A stretch of DNA of 64,000 nt from Adhaeribacter aerolatus (GTDB taxonomy: Bacteria > Bacteroidota > Bacteroidia > Cytophagales > Hymenobacteraceae). Location: positions 1 to 64,000 of the forward strand of contig NZ_BJYS01000015.1 of assembly GCF_007991635.1 (NCBI RefSeq), given 5' to 3'. Numbering within the stretch: the first letter of the stretch is position 1; each line of letters opens with the position of its first letter. The notes under the pieces were generated by a model, which made no database searches, had not been told where the DNA came from, and saw nothing but the letters and a program-made list of their open reading frames with translations. Of the stretch, positions 52,731 through 62,961 are shown one piece after another. A program made the position numbers and the translations under genes.

Positions 52731-53996
52731 ATGCCTTTCCGCAAAAAAACAAAAGCTTTAAAAATACTGTTACTGGCCCTGCTTTGCTGGTTGCCCGGTA
52801 GTCTGATGCATACGGCACTGGCCCAGAAAAAGAAGCCCGCCGCCGGCCAGGAGCGACAAATCTGGCTACAATACATGGATAAAGTAGCCCGACCGGTTTT
52901 ATTTAACCTGTCCCAGGACCAGCTAAAAGATAAAATGCCTGTAGCCCTATCGAATAAAATTGATAACAAAGCTTCGCGGGAAAAAGTAGCTTACCTGGAG
53001 GCTTTTGGCCGGGTGATGAGCGGCATTGGTCCGTGGCTGAACCTGGAAGGCGGTTCTAAAGAAGAAGTTGCCCTGCGGAACCAGTACCGGCAATGGGCTT
53101 TAAAAGCGGTAGCTAATGCGGTAAACCCAGCGGCGAAGGACTATATGCAATGGAACGGGGGGCAACCACTCGTAGATGCATCTTTCCTGGCGCTAGGTTT
53201 AATAAAATGCCCCTGGCTATGGGAAAACCTGGATTCTAATACAAAGGAGCAGGTAGTAACGGCCTTTAAAGCTACGCGCAGTACCGTACCGGTTTACAGC
53301 AACTGGATTTTATTTACGGGCATGATCGAGGCTTTTTTTTGTAATTATGGATTAGAATACGATGCGGTGCGAATTGAATACGGTATCCGGGAGTTCTCGG
53401 AACACTGGTACGTGGGCGATGGCATGTATGCCGATGGAATGAATTTCGCGCTGGATTATTATAACAGCTATGTTATTCAGCCTTACCTGGCCACTATTCT
53501 GGAAGTGGTAAATAAAAAGAATAACCGCTACAAAGGCTATGTGCCTAAATTCGATAAAATAGGTAAACGCTACGCCGAAATACAGGAAAGGCTAATTAAT
53601 ACCGATGGCTCTTTCCCGGTAATTGGCCGGTCTATTGCCTACCGGGGCGGCGCTTTTCATCACTTGGCCGATATGGCGAACCGCCGGCAATTACCGGAAT
53701 CGCTGAAGCCGGCCCAGGTCCGGGGAGCCTTAACTGCCGTTATTAAAAAAACCTTGGAAGCGCCCACCACCTTCACCAAAACTGGTTGGTTGAATATTGG
53801 GCTATACGGGCACCAGCCCGATGCCGCCGATTTTTATATTACCACCGGCAGCCTTTACCTTTGCGCTACTATCTTTCTCCCGCTGGGTTTACCCGAAAGC
53901 GATCCCTTCTGGGCCGCACCGGCAGCTCCCTGGACCGCGGTAAAGGCCTGGACCGGGCAGGATTTTCCGGCCGACCATGCATTGGATTTGAAGTAG
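52731..53996 (+). CDS. DUF2264 protein, exported, probable carbohydrate-active enzyme
   Basis: A 421-residue exported protein. It starts at ATG 52,731 (MPFRKKTKALKILLLALLC) with a signal peptide ending ALAQ; the longer frame upstream runs through the terminator. The mature part is an all-helical DUF2264 domain (GRVMSGIGPWLNLEG, then WNGGQPLVDASFLALGLI, WYVGDGMYADGMNFALDYYN), probably an (alpha/alpha)6 barrel. DUF2264 proteins are common in pectin and other acidic-glycan loci; I recall that part of them are now glycoside hydrolases acting on uronic acids (family GH154), but I cannot verify it here. Catalytic residues not assigned. Confidence 0.85.
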   Translation: MPFRKKTKALKILLLALLCWLPGSLMHTALAQKKKPAAGQERQIWLQYMDKVARPVLFNLSQDQLKDKMPVALSNKIDNKASREKVAYLEAFGRVMSGIGPWLNLEGGSKEEVALRNQYRQWALKAVANAVNPAAKDYMQWNGGQPLVDASFLALGLIKCPWLWENLDSNTKEQVVTAFKATRSTVPVYSNWILFTGMIEAFFCNYGLEYDAVRIEYGIREFSEHWYVGDGMYADGMNFALDYYNSYVIQPYLATILEVVNKKNNRYKGYVPKFDKIGKRYAEIQERLINTDGSFPVIGRSIAYRGGAFHHLADMANRRQLPESLKPAQVRGALTAVIKKTLEAPTTFTKTGWLNIGLYGHQPDAADFYITTGSLYLCATIFLPLGLPESDPFWAAPAAPWTAVKAWTGQDFPADHALDLK

Positions 53997-54074
53997 TGAC
54001 AGCGAGCAGGAGCGGCTAAAAGAGAATTTTGAATATTTAATAAGTGGCAAAACCTTTATTTAGAATCTAAAATA

Positions 54075-56309
54075 ATGAAAATCGGCTTTACAAATTGGCT
54101 TAATAGCTCTCCTGCTTTTCTTAAAAAAGTACCTGCGCCATATCGTTGTATGCTAATCCTGGGCCTGCTCCTCTCCGCTTGCGGGCAGCAATTAACCAGC
54201 CGATCGAGTAATAATTCGGCGGCAGCACAGGCAAATGAAAAATATAGCGCTTATTTATTTACTTACTTTACCGGTAACAACAAGAGTGAAGAAGCTATCC
54301 GGTTTGCTTTAAGTAACGATGGCTATAATTACCAGGCGCTCAACCATAACAAGCCGGTTATCAGCTCCGCCAAAATCAGTTCTACCGGGGGCGTACGCGA
54401 CCCGCATATTTTACGCGGCGCCGATGGCAAAACTTTTTACATGGTGGTAACCGATATGGTTTCGGCCAACGGCTGGAACTCGAACCGGGCCATGGTGCTG
54501 TTAAAATCAACGGACCTGCTTAACTGGACCTCCAGCGTGGTGAATATTCAAAAGCAATTTCCGGGTCAGGACAACTTGCTCCGGGTATGGGCGCCCCAAA
54601 CCATTTACGATCCGCAAGCCAAAAAATACATGATTTACTTCTCCATGAAGCACGGGAACGATCCGGATAAAATATATTATGCCTATGCCAACAAAGACTT
54701 TACTGCCTTAGAAACTACGCCCAAACAACTCTTTTTCAGCCCGACCAACGGTGCCTGTATTGATGGGGATATTGTGTTGAAAGATGGCAAATACCACTTG
54801 TTCTTTAAAACCGAAGGCGAAGGTGCCGGTATAAAAATGGCCGTATCGGATAAGCTAACCGAAGGCTATATCTTACAAGATAAGTATTTGCAGCAGACCA
54901 AAGACCCGGTAGAAGGCTCGGGCGTGTTTAAACTAAATAACGGCGAGGGCTATATTTTGATGTACGATGTGTACACCAAAGGCAAGTACCAGTTTACCAA
55001 AAGCCAGGACTTGCAGAATTTTTCGGTTATTGACCAGGAAGTGTCCATGAATTTTCATCCCCGGCACGGCACCGTGCTGCCCATTACCGCCCAGGAAGCC
55101 GAAGCCTTGGTCAGCCAGTGGGGAACTACCGATGATGTGATGCAATCGGCCCGGGCGAAAGAACTTAAGAAAATAAATATTGCCTTAGACACCGTTGGTA
55201 AAAAACTTAGCCTGCCGGTAAAAGCCGGTACCAATATAAATTCTTTTAACCCGGAATTTACCACCTTTCCCGGCATTACCATTACCCCGCAATCGGCTCA
55301 GAATTTTACCGCCGGACCGGTAACTTATACCGTAACCATAAAAGGCAAAGCTCCGCAAACTTATACGGCAGTTGCCCGCGAGGCCCACAACCCGGTGCTG
55401 GAAGGTTATTATGCCGACCCAGATGTTCTATATGCCGAGAAAACCGGTAAGTTTTATATCTACCCCACCAGCGATGGTTTTACGGGTTGGTCTGGTACCT
55501 ATTTTAAAACTTTTTCTTCGAATAATTTAGTCGATTGGCAGGATGAAGGCATCATTTTGGATTTGCCAAAAGATGTAAGCTGGGCCAAGCGAAATGCCTG
55601 GGCACCCTGCATCACCGAGAAGAAAATTAATGGCCAATACAAATATTTTTACTACTTCACCGCCGCCCAGAAAATTGGCGTGGCCGTGGCCGATAACCCC
55701 ACCGGCCCTTTTGTGGATTCCGGCAAACCATTGATTGATAAATTTCCCGAAGGTATTAAAAACGGCCAGCAGATTGACCCGGACGTATTCACCGACCCGA
55801 AAACCGGCAAGAGCTATTTGTATTGGGGTAACGGCTATATGGCCGGAGCTGAACTGAATAACGACATGGTTTCTTTAAAACCCGGCACTACCAAAATATT
55901 AACGCCCGATGCTACTTTCCGGGAAGGAGCCACTGTTTTTTACCGCAATGGCACTTATTACATTATGTGGTCCGAAGACGATACCCGGAGCGAAAATTAC
56001 CGGGTCCGTTACGGCACGGCCGATTCCCCGCTGGGCAAAATAAAAATACCCGCCAACAACCTGGTCATTGCCAAAAATCCGGAAGCGGGCATTTATGCCA
56101 CCGGCCATAACGCGGTACTGCAAATTCCGGGTAAAGATGAGTGGTACCTGGTTTACCACCGCTTTAACTACCCCAAAGGAATTAGCATGGGCGGGGCCGC
56201 CGGTTACAACCGCGAGGTTTGCATTGATAAACTGGAGTTTAACCCCGATGGCAGTATAAAACAAGTAAAGCCCACCCACGAAGGCATAAAGGCGATCCGC
56301 CTGAAGTAA
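54075..56309 (+). CDS. Double-domain GH43 glycoside hydrolase, lipoprotein
   Basis: A 744-residue lipoprotein (lipobox GLLLSACGQQ) carrying two five-bladed beta-propellers of the GH43 kind. The first spans about 50-330 (GVRDPHILRGADGKTFYMVV, GACIDGDIVLKDGKYHLFFK). After a spacer of about 80 residues with an Ig-like segment (ending GKAPQTYTAVAREAHNP), the second spans about 435-740 (EGYYADPDVLYAEKTGKFYI, then IDPDVFTDPKTGKSYLYWGN). Both show the Asp-rich strands of the family. GH43 enzymes release L-arabinose or D-xylose, which fits pectic arabinan or arabinogalactan side chains. It follows the DUF2264 gene by about 80 bp. Confidence 0.9.
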   Translation: MKIGFTNWLNSSPAFLKKVPAPYRCMLILGLLLSACGQQLTSRSSNNSAAAQANEKYSAYLFTYFTGNNKSEEAIRFALSNDGYNYQALNHNKPVISSAKISSTGGVRDPHILRGADGKTFYMVVTDMVSANGWNSNRAMVLLKSTDLLNWTSSVVNIQKQFPGQDNLLRVWAPQTIYDPQAKKYMIYFSMKHGNDPDKIYYAYANKDFTALETTPKQLFFSPTNGACIDGDIVLKDGKYHLFFKTEGEGAGIKMAVSDKLTEGYILQDKYLQQTKDPVEGSGVFKLNNGEGYILMYDVYTKGKYQFTKSQDLQNFSVIDQEVSMNFHPRHGTVLPITAQEAEALVSQWGTTDDVMQSARAKELKKINIALDTVGKKLSLPVKAGTNINSFNPEFTTFPGITITPQSAQNFTAGPVTYTVTIKGKAPQTYTAVAREAHNPVLEGYYADPDVLYAEKTGKFYIYPTSDGFTGWSGTYFKTFSSNNLVDWQDEGIILDLPKDVSWAKRNAWAPCITEKKINGQYKYFYYFTAAQKIGVAVADNPTGPFVDSGKPLIDKFPEGIKNGQQIDPDVFTDPKTGKSYLYWGNGYMAGAELNNDMVSLKPGTTKILTPDATFREGATVFYRNGTYYIMWSEDDTRSENYRVRYGTADSPLGKIKIPANNLVIAKNPEAGIYATGHNAVLQIPGKDEWYLVYHRFNYPKGISMGGAAGYNREVCIDKLEFNPDGSIKQVKPTHEGIKAIRLK

Positions 56310-56539
56310 TTTATAAAGGATTTTATTTCGAAGAAAATTAACCGATAATACATGTTCCACAACTGCAAATATCGACCATTGCTAAAATTAAATTTCTGGA
56401 AAGCATCTTTTAGCCCGAGCAGGGCAGGTAGCAGGCGAACGCAAAGCAGAAACCTATCTTTTAATGCAGTAAAGCGCTTAATATGAGGAGTATTATCTCA
56501 AAAGAAATAAAATCGAAGTCCGTAGTTTTATATCCACGT

Positions 56540-57694
56540 ATGCAGTCAAAAACATTTATTTACTTTACACTTTTAATAGGGTTACTCAGTTCCTGCGCGA
56601 CCTCCTCGATAACGAGAAAACAAAATCTACTTCTACCTAAATCTGAAGAAGAGGTAGCCAAGGTTATAAACCAGGTGAACCAGTATTGGCAGCAGACTAA
56701 CCCGAACCACGGCTGGGCTTTCTGGGATGTGGCTGCTTACCATACCGGTAATATGGAAGCTTACAAGCTTACCAAAAACGAAGGTTACCGGAAATATTCC
56801 GAAGCCTGGGCCGAGAAAAACCAATGGATGGGTGCCAAATCTACGGACAAGAGCGAGTGGAAATATTCTTACGGTGAGAAAGACGATTACGTGTTGTTTG
56901 GCGATTGGCAAATTTGCTTTCAGACTTACATAGACCTGTACCAACTGGATAAAGGAAAAGACCCGAAAAAAATTGCCCGCGCCCTGGAGGTAATGGAATA
57001 TCAGATAAGCACGCCTAAAAATGATTACTGGTGGTGGGCCGACGGCTTGTACATGGTTATGCCGGTAATGACCAAGCTCTACCAAGTAACCGGGAATAAA
57101 TTATACTTGGAAAAACTGCACGACTACCTGAGCTACGCCGATTCCATCATGTACGACCCGGAGGAACAACTTTATTACCGTGATGCCAAATACGTGTACC
57201 CGAAACATAAAAGTGCCAACAGAAAAAAAGATTTCTGGGCCCGCGGCGATGGCTGGGTGTTTGCCGGCTTAGCCAAAATATTGCAGGATGTACCCAAAAA
57301 CGACCCGCATCGGACAAAATATGAACAACGGTTCCGGGATATGGCCCAAGCCATTGCCAAATCGCAGCAACCCGAAGGCTACTGGACTCGGAGCATTCTG
57401 GACCCGGCCCATGCGCCCGGCCCCGAAACCAGCGGCACGGCTTTCTTTACCTATGGCATGCTCTGGGGCATAAACAATGGCCTGCTGGATAAACAAACCT
57501 ACCTGCCGGTAGCGGCCAAAGGCTATCATTATTTAACCACGGTGGCTTTGCAGCCCAGCGGGAAAGTGGGTTACGTACAGCCTATCGGCGAGCGGGCTAT
57601 CCCTGGCCAGGTAGTAGATACAAATTCTACAACAGGCTTTGGCGTAGGGGCGTTTCTGCTGGCGGCCTGTGAAATGTACCGTTTGGTGGATTAA
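56540..57694 (+). CDS. GH105 unsaturated rhamnogalacturonyl hydrolase, lipoprotein
   Basis: Cleaves the unsaturated galacturonyl residue left at the non-reducing end by pectate or rhamnogalacturonan lyases. The start ATG 56,540 (MQSKTFIYFTLLIGLLSSCA) gives a lipobox (LLSSCAT); an in-frame start at 56,483 is less suitable. Family motifs: WWADGLYMVMPVMTKLY (near 180) and WARGDGWVFAGLAKIL (near 245), each with a catalytic Asp. It closes the enzyme set of the locus. Confidence 0.92.
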   Translation: MQSKTFIYFTLLIGLLSSCATSSITRKQNLLLPKSEEEVAKVINQVNQYWQQTNPNHGWAFWDVAAYHTGNMEAYKLTKNEGYRKYSEAWAEKNQWMGAKSTDKSEWKYSYGEKDDYVLFGDWQICFQTYIDLYQLDKGKDPKKIARALEVMEYQISTPKNDYWWWADGLYMVMPVMTKLYQVTGNKLYLEKLHDYLSYADSIMYDPEEQLYYRDAKYVYPKHKSANRKKDFWARGDGWVFAGLAKILQDVPKNDPHRTKYEQRFRDMAQAIAKSQQPEGYWTRSILDPAHAPGPETSGTAFFTYGMLWGINNGLLDKQTYLPVAAKGYHYLTTVALQPSGKVGYVQPIGERAIPGQVVDTNSTTGFGVGAFLLAACEMYRLVD

Positions 57695-57800
57695 GGGTAA
57701 AGTTTAGCCGTAAATGGTTAAGCCTCTTTTTTGCCTTTACCTTTCGCCGGTGCAGCAGATTTTTCTCCTGGATAGGCTTAACCCTTCCGCCCTCCGGGCA

Positions 57801-57834
57801 CCTTCCCTAAACTAGGGAAGGAGTTCGGCCGAAC
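57801..57834. repeat. Paired hairpin/palindrome, REP-like
   Basis: CCTTCCCTA-AAC-TAGGGAAGG is followed 1 bp later by the palindrome GTTCGGCCGAAC. There is no T run, so it is not a simple terminator. Its GC content is higher than its surroundings. Confidence 0.6.
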
Positions 57835-57894
57835 CAGAACGTTGCCGATTAGCCATGAAGAGGAGGCTTAATTATTAAATTTCAAATAATGATT

Positions 57895-58085
57895 GAGCTA
57901 AGAAGACAGTAGCGACAGGCAACTGACGGCAGTTTGGACAGCGAGGGCCTTTTGGAAGATGCTCTTCTGGGTTTCCGGTGCGCAGCATTGCGAGGTACGA
58001 GCAAAGGAAAGATGAGCAGCCCGAGTGACCAAACGAGGCCCGCCGGCCCAGAGGCTTCTTAGGTGTGTAAAGTGAGTTAGCACCT
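57895..58085. repeat. Candidate dispersed intergenic repeat
   Basis: A GC-richer block (for example GAGCAGCCCGAGTGACCAAA and AGGCCCGCCGGCCCAGAGGC) with no family match as protein. I recall blocks like this, mis-annotated as small proteins, in many places of Cytophagales genomes; copy number cannot be checked here. Confidence 0.4.
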
Positions 58086-58204
58086 GAACATTGAAAGATA
58101 GAATCTTTCAAAAGATAAACAGATAAAAAAATAGATTTATGCAAAACCATTTAGCAGAGGTGGTATAAATACTCCTCCCATTAACGGCAGCGTAAAGCGA
58201 TTTT

Positions 58205-61200
58205 TTAAACCTCGGCTTTTATTATTTTTTCGTTCAGCGATAAGTGCTTATGAAATGGCTGGCGGAACTTCTTAATATAATCCGAAGGGTTCATCCCAAA
58301 AAGCTTATTAAACTGCTCCCGGAAATGCTTTCTATCGTTAAAGCCCACCTGAGAAGCAGCCTCATTTACGTTACAATCGGTATCTATTAATAATTTAGCT
58401 ACGTGGCGTAACCGGATAAACCGGATAAAATCATTAACCGAACGCCCCGAAACAGCCTTTACTTTTTTATAAAGGTTAGAATGGCTCATACCCATAATGC
58501 GGGCAAACACCTGAATATTAAAATCTGGATTATCAAGGTTGCTTTCGATGACGGCAATACAGGCGGCCAGGAAATTAGAATATTCTTCGGATATTTTAAG
58601 GTTATTGGGCTTTAAGGTTATTTCGTTGTAGAAGTAACGTTGCAGGTTATTCCGGCTTTGCAGAATATTTTGTACCCGCGCTACCAATATTTCCTTTTCG
58701 AAAGGTTTGGTAATATAATCATCAGCGCCGCCTTCAATGCCCTGTAATTTTATTTCGGCCGAAGAACTGGCGGTCAGTAATATTACCGGAATATGGCTTA
58801 AAGAGGCATTCTTTTTAATTTTGTGGCACAACTCCAAACCACTCAGGCCTTGCATCATTACATCGCTAATGATAATATCGGGGCAATATTTTACTGCCTG
58901 TTCGTAGCCGGTTTCGCCATTATCAGCTTCGTGTATGGTATAAGCCGGTTCAAAGATCTGTTTAATATACGCCCGTATTTCATCATTATCTTCAACCAGC
59001 AGCATGGTTGTTTTCTCGCTTACCACCTGGGTTAACGCAGAATCGGGTTCCGGATGATTCTCTTGCGTCAGTACAGCCTCTTCCGGTGCTACCTCTACCA
59101 TTAGTTCCTGCAGAAAGGTAGCAGGTTGACCGGCCGTTTCCAGGATGGTTGTTTCAGTAAGAATATTGGCTTTTTTAGGTAAACAAATGCGGAATTCCGT
59201 ACCTATATTTTCCTGGCTGGTATAAGTAACCTGGCCCTGATGGTCTTGAACAAATTTCTTTACCAGGTAAAGCCCAATACCAAAACCACTGGTCTCCCCT
59301 CCGGCCTGGTTATTTGCCTGGTAGAAATGGTCAAATAATTTATCTCCAACGGTAGCCGGAATGCCGCAGCCACTATCTTTTATGCTGATTTCTACCTCTT
59401 CGCCGATGGTGGCTAAGGTTAAAGTTATTTGGCCTTTAGGGGGGGTAAACTTAAAAGCGTTGGAAAGCAGGTTAAATAATACAATTTCGATTCGCTGTCG
59501 GTCTGCTTGTATCAGAATGGGCTCTTCGTGCCCGGCCAGTACGTAAGTAATTTCTTTGGCTTTCGCCTGTTGGATAAAACACAAAAAGGTTTCTTCGCAT
59601 ACCTGGGCAATATTTATCCGGGCTATTTTCAGGAAGTTTTCCTGCTGGTCGGCTTTACGGAAAAGCAGGAGCTGATCTACCAGGCTGAGGAGCCGACGAG
59701 CATTGCGATAAACAACCGCTAACTCTTGCGTATCGTTCTTAGCAGTGCTCCGGTTCAGCAATTCTTTAAGCGGATTAATAATGAGCGTTAATGGCGTCCG
59801 GAACTCATGCGAAACGTTGGTGAAAAAGGATAATTTCCGTTCGTGCAGTTCTTTTTCTTTTTCCGCTTTAATATGGGCTATCTGAATTTGATATTGCAGC
59901 CGGGTTTGCTTTTTCTGGTAAATATTATAGGCGTAGAAAAGCCCGCCCACACAGGCGGCATACATACTATAGGCCCACCAGGAGCGGTACCAGGGCGGAA
60001 GCACCGTTATATTTATTACCCGTTCTTCTTTATTCCAGACACCTTCGGTATTCGTAGATTTTATTCTTAAAGTATAATTTCCTTCCCGCAGGTGCAAATA
60101 ATTAGCGGTCCGGAGGTTACCCACCTGGTTCCACGCCTCGTCCCAACCTTCCAGAAAATACGCATAATTTATCTTCCCCGGCGAAGAATATTCTAAAGCA
60201 CTGTAATCAAAAGAAATATAAGCTTTATCGTAAGGCAGGGTAATAGCGGCCGTATGATAAAGGCTTTTTTCCGGGTCCGAAATTTTATCGGCTGAGGTTA
60301 CCGGGGCGTTGAACAGGCGTAAGCCGGTAAGGACCAGGTTTGGGAAACGATGATTAACCCGAATGCTGTCCGGATAAAAAATATTAAACCCTTTAATGCC
60401 GCCAAATAGGAGTTCGCCGGAATTTAAACGCAGAGATGCATTGTAATTAAACTGGTTACTTTGCAGGCCATCCGTTTCGTAAAAATTTTTAAATTCCTGG
60501 CGGCGGGGATTAAATTTAGAAATGCCATTGTAGGTACTTATCCATAAATTTCCCTGCTGGTCTTCCTCAATAGTATGCACCGCATTATTTGTTAAACCTT
60601 GGGTTTCAGTGAAAGCTTTAAAACTACCGTTCTGTTTATTAAACTTTAAAAGCCCCATGCCCTGGGTGCCGATCCAGAAATTACCGCGGGTATCTTCGTG
60701 AATGGCCCGCACCGGGTATTTCAGGTTAAAAAACCGGTGCTTTTTGTTTTCTTTATCTACCTGTATTAAATGGCCAAAGGTACCGACCCACAAGGTGCCG
60801 GACCGATCTTCCTGAATAGAAATAACTTCGCTAATGGCTGGATCATATAGCTGGAACTGCTGCGTAGCCGGATTAAAGCGATAGAGATTACCGCCGGTTA
60901 AGGTACCGGCCCATAAGTTCTGCTCCGAGTCTTCGTACAACTTCCAGACATAATTATTCGGGCTGCAGTTATAATGCGTGAAGGTTCCGCTCTCCCGGTT
61001 ATATTTATTCACGCCGCCGCCGTACGTGGCCACCCAAATATTATTTTCAGCATCCCGGACAATGCTGGTAATATTATTATTGCTTAATGCGGTAGAGTCG
61101 GCAGGGTTATGTCGGAAGTTCCGGTAAGTACCGGTATTCCGGTTCCAGATAGATAGCCCTCCCCCATCGGTGCCAATCCAGACCGAACCGTCGTAATCTT

Positions 61201-62278
61201 CACAGAAAGACAAGGTAAAGTTATCTATAGGGCTGTTTGGATTAAGCGGATCGTGGGCAATGGTTTTAAATTTATCTTTGTCTTTATCTATAATATTGAC
61301 GCCGCCTCTTTGCGTGCCAATCCACCAGCGGCCGGCTTTGTCTTTTAGTAAAGAGGTAATCGCATAACTGGTCAGGTCTTTTTTACCAACGTTAGTGTAA
61401 GGATACATAAATTGGTCTTCTTCCGTATCCAGCACATTAATGCCGCCGCCGTCGGTTGCAATCCAAAGCTTTGTGGCATTTTCGAAGGTAAGATCTACTA
61501 CCCTTTTTTGGGACAGCAATCCGGCTCCTTCGCCATAAGATTTAAAGGTTCTTTTCCGGGTATCAAATTTATAAAGGCCGTTATCGGTACCAATCCACAG
61601 GTTTTGGCTGGCATCAACCGCCATACAATTAGCGTGTTTAATACTTTCATTAACCAGTTCTATGGCATTACGGGTGCTATCGTAAAAGCCAAGCCCTGTA
61701 TTCTGCAAGATTACCCAGACCCGGCCGTCATGCATACTCCCAAGCGCTTCTACGGTGTAAGGTTTAAACTTACCAGAACTATTATAGGCAACCTGCCTGA
61801 AAACTTGACGCGCATCATCGAACACCAGCAAACCTATTTCTGCTGCTCCCGCAAATAATTTCCCTCCAGAATCTTTTTCTAAATCGCGGATATTATTTCT
61901 GATAATCTTTTTCTCTCCGGAACCCGCCGGAATAAAGTAAGCAGGCGAGAAATTAAAGGCATAATTATTAAAAAGACTTAGGCCATTGCGGGTACCAATA
62001 AAGAGCTTACCCGCCTTATCTTCAATAATTTTACTTATCTGATTATTAATCAGCGAGGTTGTATTATTTATCTGGTTCCGGAATATTTTAAACTCATAGC
62101 CATCATAGCGGTTTAGCCCATCATCGGTACCAAGCCACATAAACCCGTATTTATCTTTATAAATGGTATTTACGGTATTGTTAGATAAACCTTTTTCGAT
62201 ACCCAGGTAAACAGCGGGTTGGGAGAAAGCCCTTAAAACCGGAAAGAGAAAAAATAGAAAAGAAAAATAAAACTTCAT
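58205..62278 (-). CDS. Hybrid two-component system regulator (HTCS) of the utilisation locus
   Basis: A one-protein sensor and transcription activator of 1,357 residues. It has a signal peptide or N-terminal anchor, a periplasmic two-component-regulator beta-propeller with many (I/L)W(I/V)GT(D/E)xGGGL-type repeats (about 25-690), and a Y_Y_Y domain (about 690-755). A membrane helix (about 762-782), HisKA with NVSHEFRTPL (His near 824), HATPase with LFNLLSNAFKFTPPKGQ and a receiver with IIISDVMMQG (Asp near 1138) follow. An AraC-type DNA-binding domain (about 1245-1345) ends it. It senses an oligosaccharide and should activate the divergently placed locus; the repeat at 47,788 is a candidate target. 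It is convergent with the GH105 gene. Confidence 0.96.
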   Translation of the reverse strand: MKFYFSFLFFLFPVLRAFSQPAVYLGIEKGLSNNTVNTIYKDKYGFMWLGTDDGLNRYDGYEFKIFRNQINNTTSLINNQISKIIEDKAGKLFIGTRNGLSLFNNYAFNFSPAYFIPAGSGEKKIIRNNIRDLEKDSGGKLFAGAAEIGLLVFDDARQVFRQVAYNSSGKFKPYTVEALGSMHDGRVWVILQNTGLGFYDSTRNAIELVNESIKHANCMAVDASQNLWIGTDNGLYKFDTRKRTFKSYGEGAGLLSQKRVVDLTFENATKLWIATDGGGINVLDTEEDQFMYPYTNVGKKDLTSYAITSLLKDKAGRWWIGTQRGGVNIIDKDKDKFKTIAHDPLNPNSPIDNFTLSFCEDYDGSVWIGTDGGGLSIWNRNTGTYRNFRHNPADSTALSNNNITSIVRDAENNIWVATYGGGVNKYNRESGTFTHYNCSPNNYVWKLYEDSEQNLWAGTLTGGNLYRFNPATQQFQLYDPAISEVISIQEDRSGTLWVGTFGHLIQVDKENKKHRFFNLKYPVRAIHEDTRGNFWIGTQGMGLLKFNKQNGSFKAFTETQGLTNNAVHTIEEDQQGNLWISTYNGISKFNPRRQEFKNFYETDGLQSNQFNYNASLRLNSGELLFGGIKGFNIFYPDSIRVNHRFPNLVLTGLRLFNAPVTSADKISDPEKSLYHTAAITLPYDKAYISFDYSALEYSSPGKINYAYFLEGWDEAWNQVGNLRTANYLHLREGNYTLRIKSTNTEGVWNKEERVINITVLPPWYRSWWAYSMYAACVGGLFYAYNIYQKKQTRLQYQIQIAHIKAEKEKELHERKLSFFTNVSHEFRTPLTLIINPLKELLNRSTAKNDTQELAVVYRNARRLLSLVDQLLLFRKADQQENFLKIARINIAQVCEETFLCFIQQAKAKEITYVLAGHEEPILIQADRQRIEIVLFNLLSNAFKFTPPKGQITLTLATIGEEVEISIKDSGCGIPATVGDKLFDHFYQANNQAGGETSGFGIGLYLVKKFVQDHQGQVTYTSQENIGTEFRICLPKKANILTETTILETAGQPATFLQELMVEVAPEEAVLTQENHPEPDSALTQVVSEKTTMLLVEDNDEIRAYIKQIFEPAYTIHEADNGETGYEQAVKYCPDIIISDVMMQGLSGLELCHKIKKNASLSHIPVILLTASSSAEIKLQGIEGGADDYITKPFEKEILVARVQNILQSRNNLQRYFYNEITLKPNNLKISEEYSNFLAACIAVIESNLDNPDFNIQVFARIMGMSHSNLYKKVKAVSGRSVNDFIRFIRLRHVAKLLIDTDCNVNEAASQVGFNDRKHFREQFNKLFGMNPSDYIKKFRQPFHKHLSLNEKIIKAEV

Positions 62279-62806
62279 ACAAAAAACTTCTCACCAAAGA
62301 AGGCAGCTACCTTCTTCGACTACTAATTGGCCAGTTAGCAGTACCTACCCCAATAATTTCCTCCAGCACCCAAGCTATAAAAATGTAGACAGGCTTATAC
62401 TTCTGAAAGTTCCGGGACTCTCTGGCGAACCGGAACTATCTTACGTTAGACCTAGGCATACCCTAAATAATGTTTCCCTGGCTATCACGGGGTTTTCTGC
62501 CCAGCTAGTTGCAGGTGAAAACACATTGCAACGACAACCAGTGCGTAGGTAAATAAATTTTGCGCAATTTCTTACTAAATATCCAACATTTAATAAACTG
62601 TTCTACAAAGCATTTAGTATTTAGGTAAAGTAAGAAGTAAGTAGTGTTTAATAAATCCTAATAGCTCGACAGATCTAGACCACTTGCTTAGCTGAAATGT
62701 AATAGTTTAAGAGCGTGGAAAATATGGGAAACTAAGGCGAAGATTTACTGCTGCTGGCAAGGCTTAATTAGCCTTAAAAACTAAGCTATCGGGAAACCCC
62801 GGAGGC
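62279..62806. other. Upstream region of the HTCS gene
   Basis: About 530 bp with no supportable ORF. It should contain the HTCS promoter. No copy of the GTTTACCCCCC repeat is visible here. Confidence 0.5.
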
Positions 62807-62844
62807 TTTTTAACCCTAGTATGTGAGGATACCAGGGTTAAAAA
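62807..62844. terminator. Bidirectional terminator after the response regulator
   Basis: TTTTTAACCCT (62,807-62,817) pairs with AGGGTTAAAAA (62,834-62,844), and an inner GTAT/ATAC pair extends the stem. It ends in T runs on either strand. Confidence 0.8.
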
Positions 62845-62961
62845 CCTACAATAATAGATTGGTATAAGCACCTGTGTTGGACAAGCCAAGACGGCGGTTC
62901 TGCTGATAAGTAAATGTTTGCAAAAGCATTTAGTGGATATTTACAGAGGTACAAAGCATTT

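Larger units (their letters stand above)
57695..58204. other. Intergenic region with repeat-like hairpins
   Basis: The gap between the convergent GH105 and regulator genes. It contains a 9-bp-stem hairpin (57,801-57,821, CCTTCCCTA/TAGGGAAGG) and a perfect 12-bp palindrome GTTCGGCCGAAC (57,823-57,834). A GC-rich block at about 57,895-58,085 follows that does not look like a gene. Confidence 0.6.

Noticed and set aside
57875-58150. Protein-coding gene of about 91 residues on the minus strand
   Set aside because: Several overlapping frames are equally open, and the composition looks like a GC-rich repeat rather than a protein.
59439-59455. A GTTTACCCCCCCT-like copy on the minus strand inside the HTCS gene, similar to the repeats at 47,788
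   Set aside because: It encodes the conserved FKFTPP segment of the ATPase domain, so the match is explained by coding sequence and is single.
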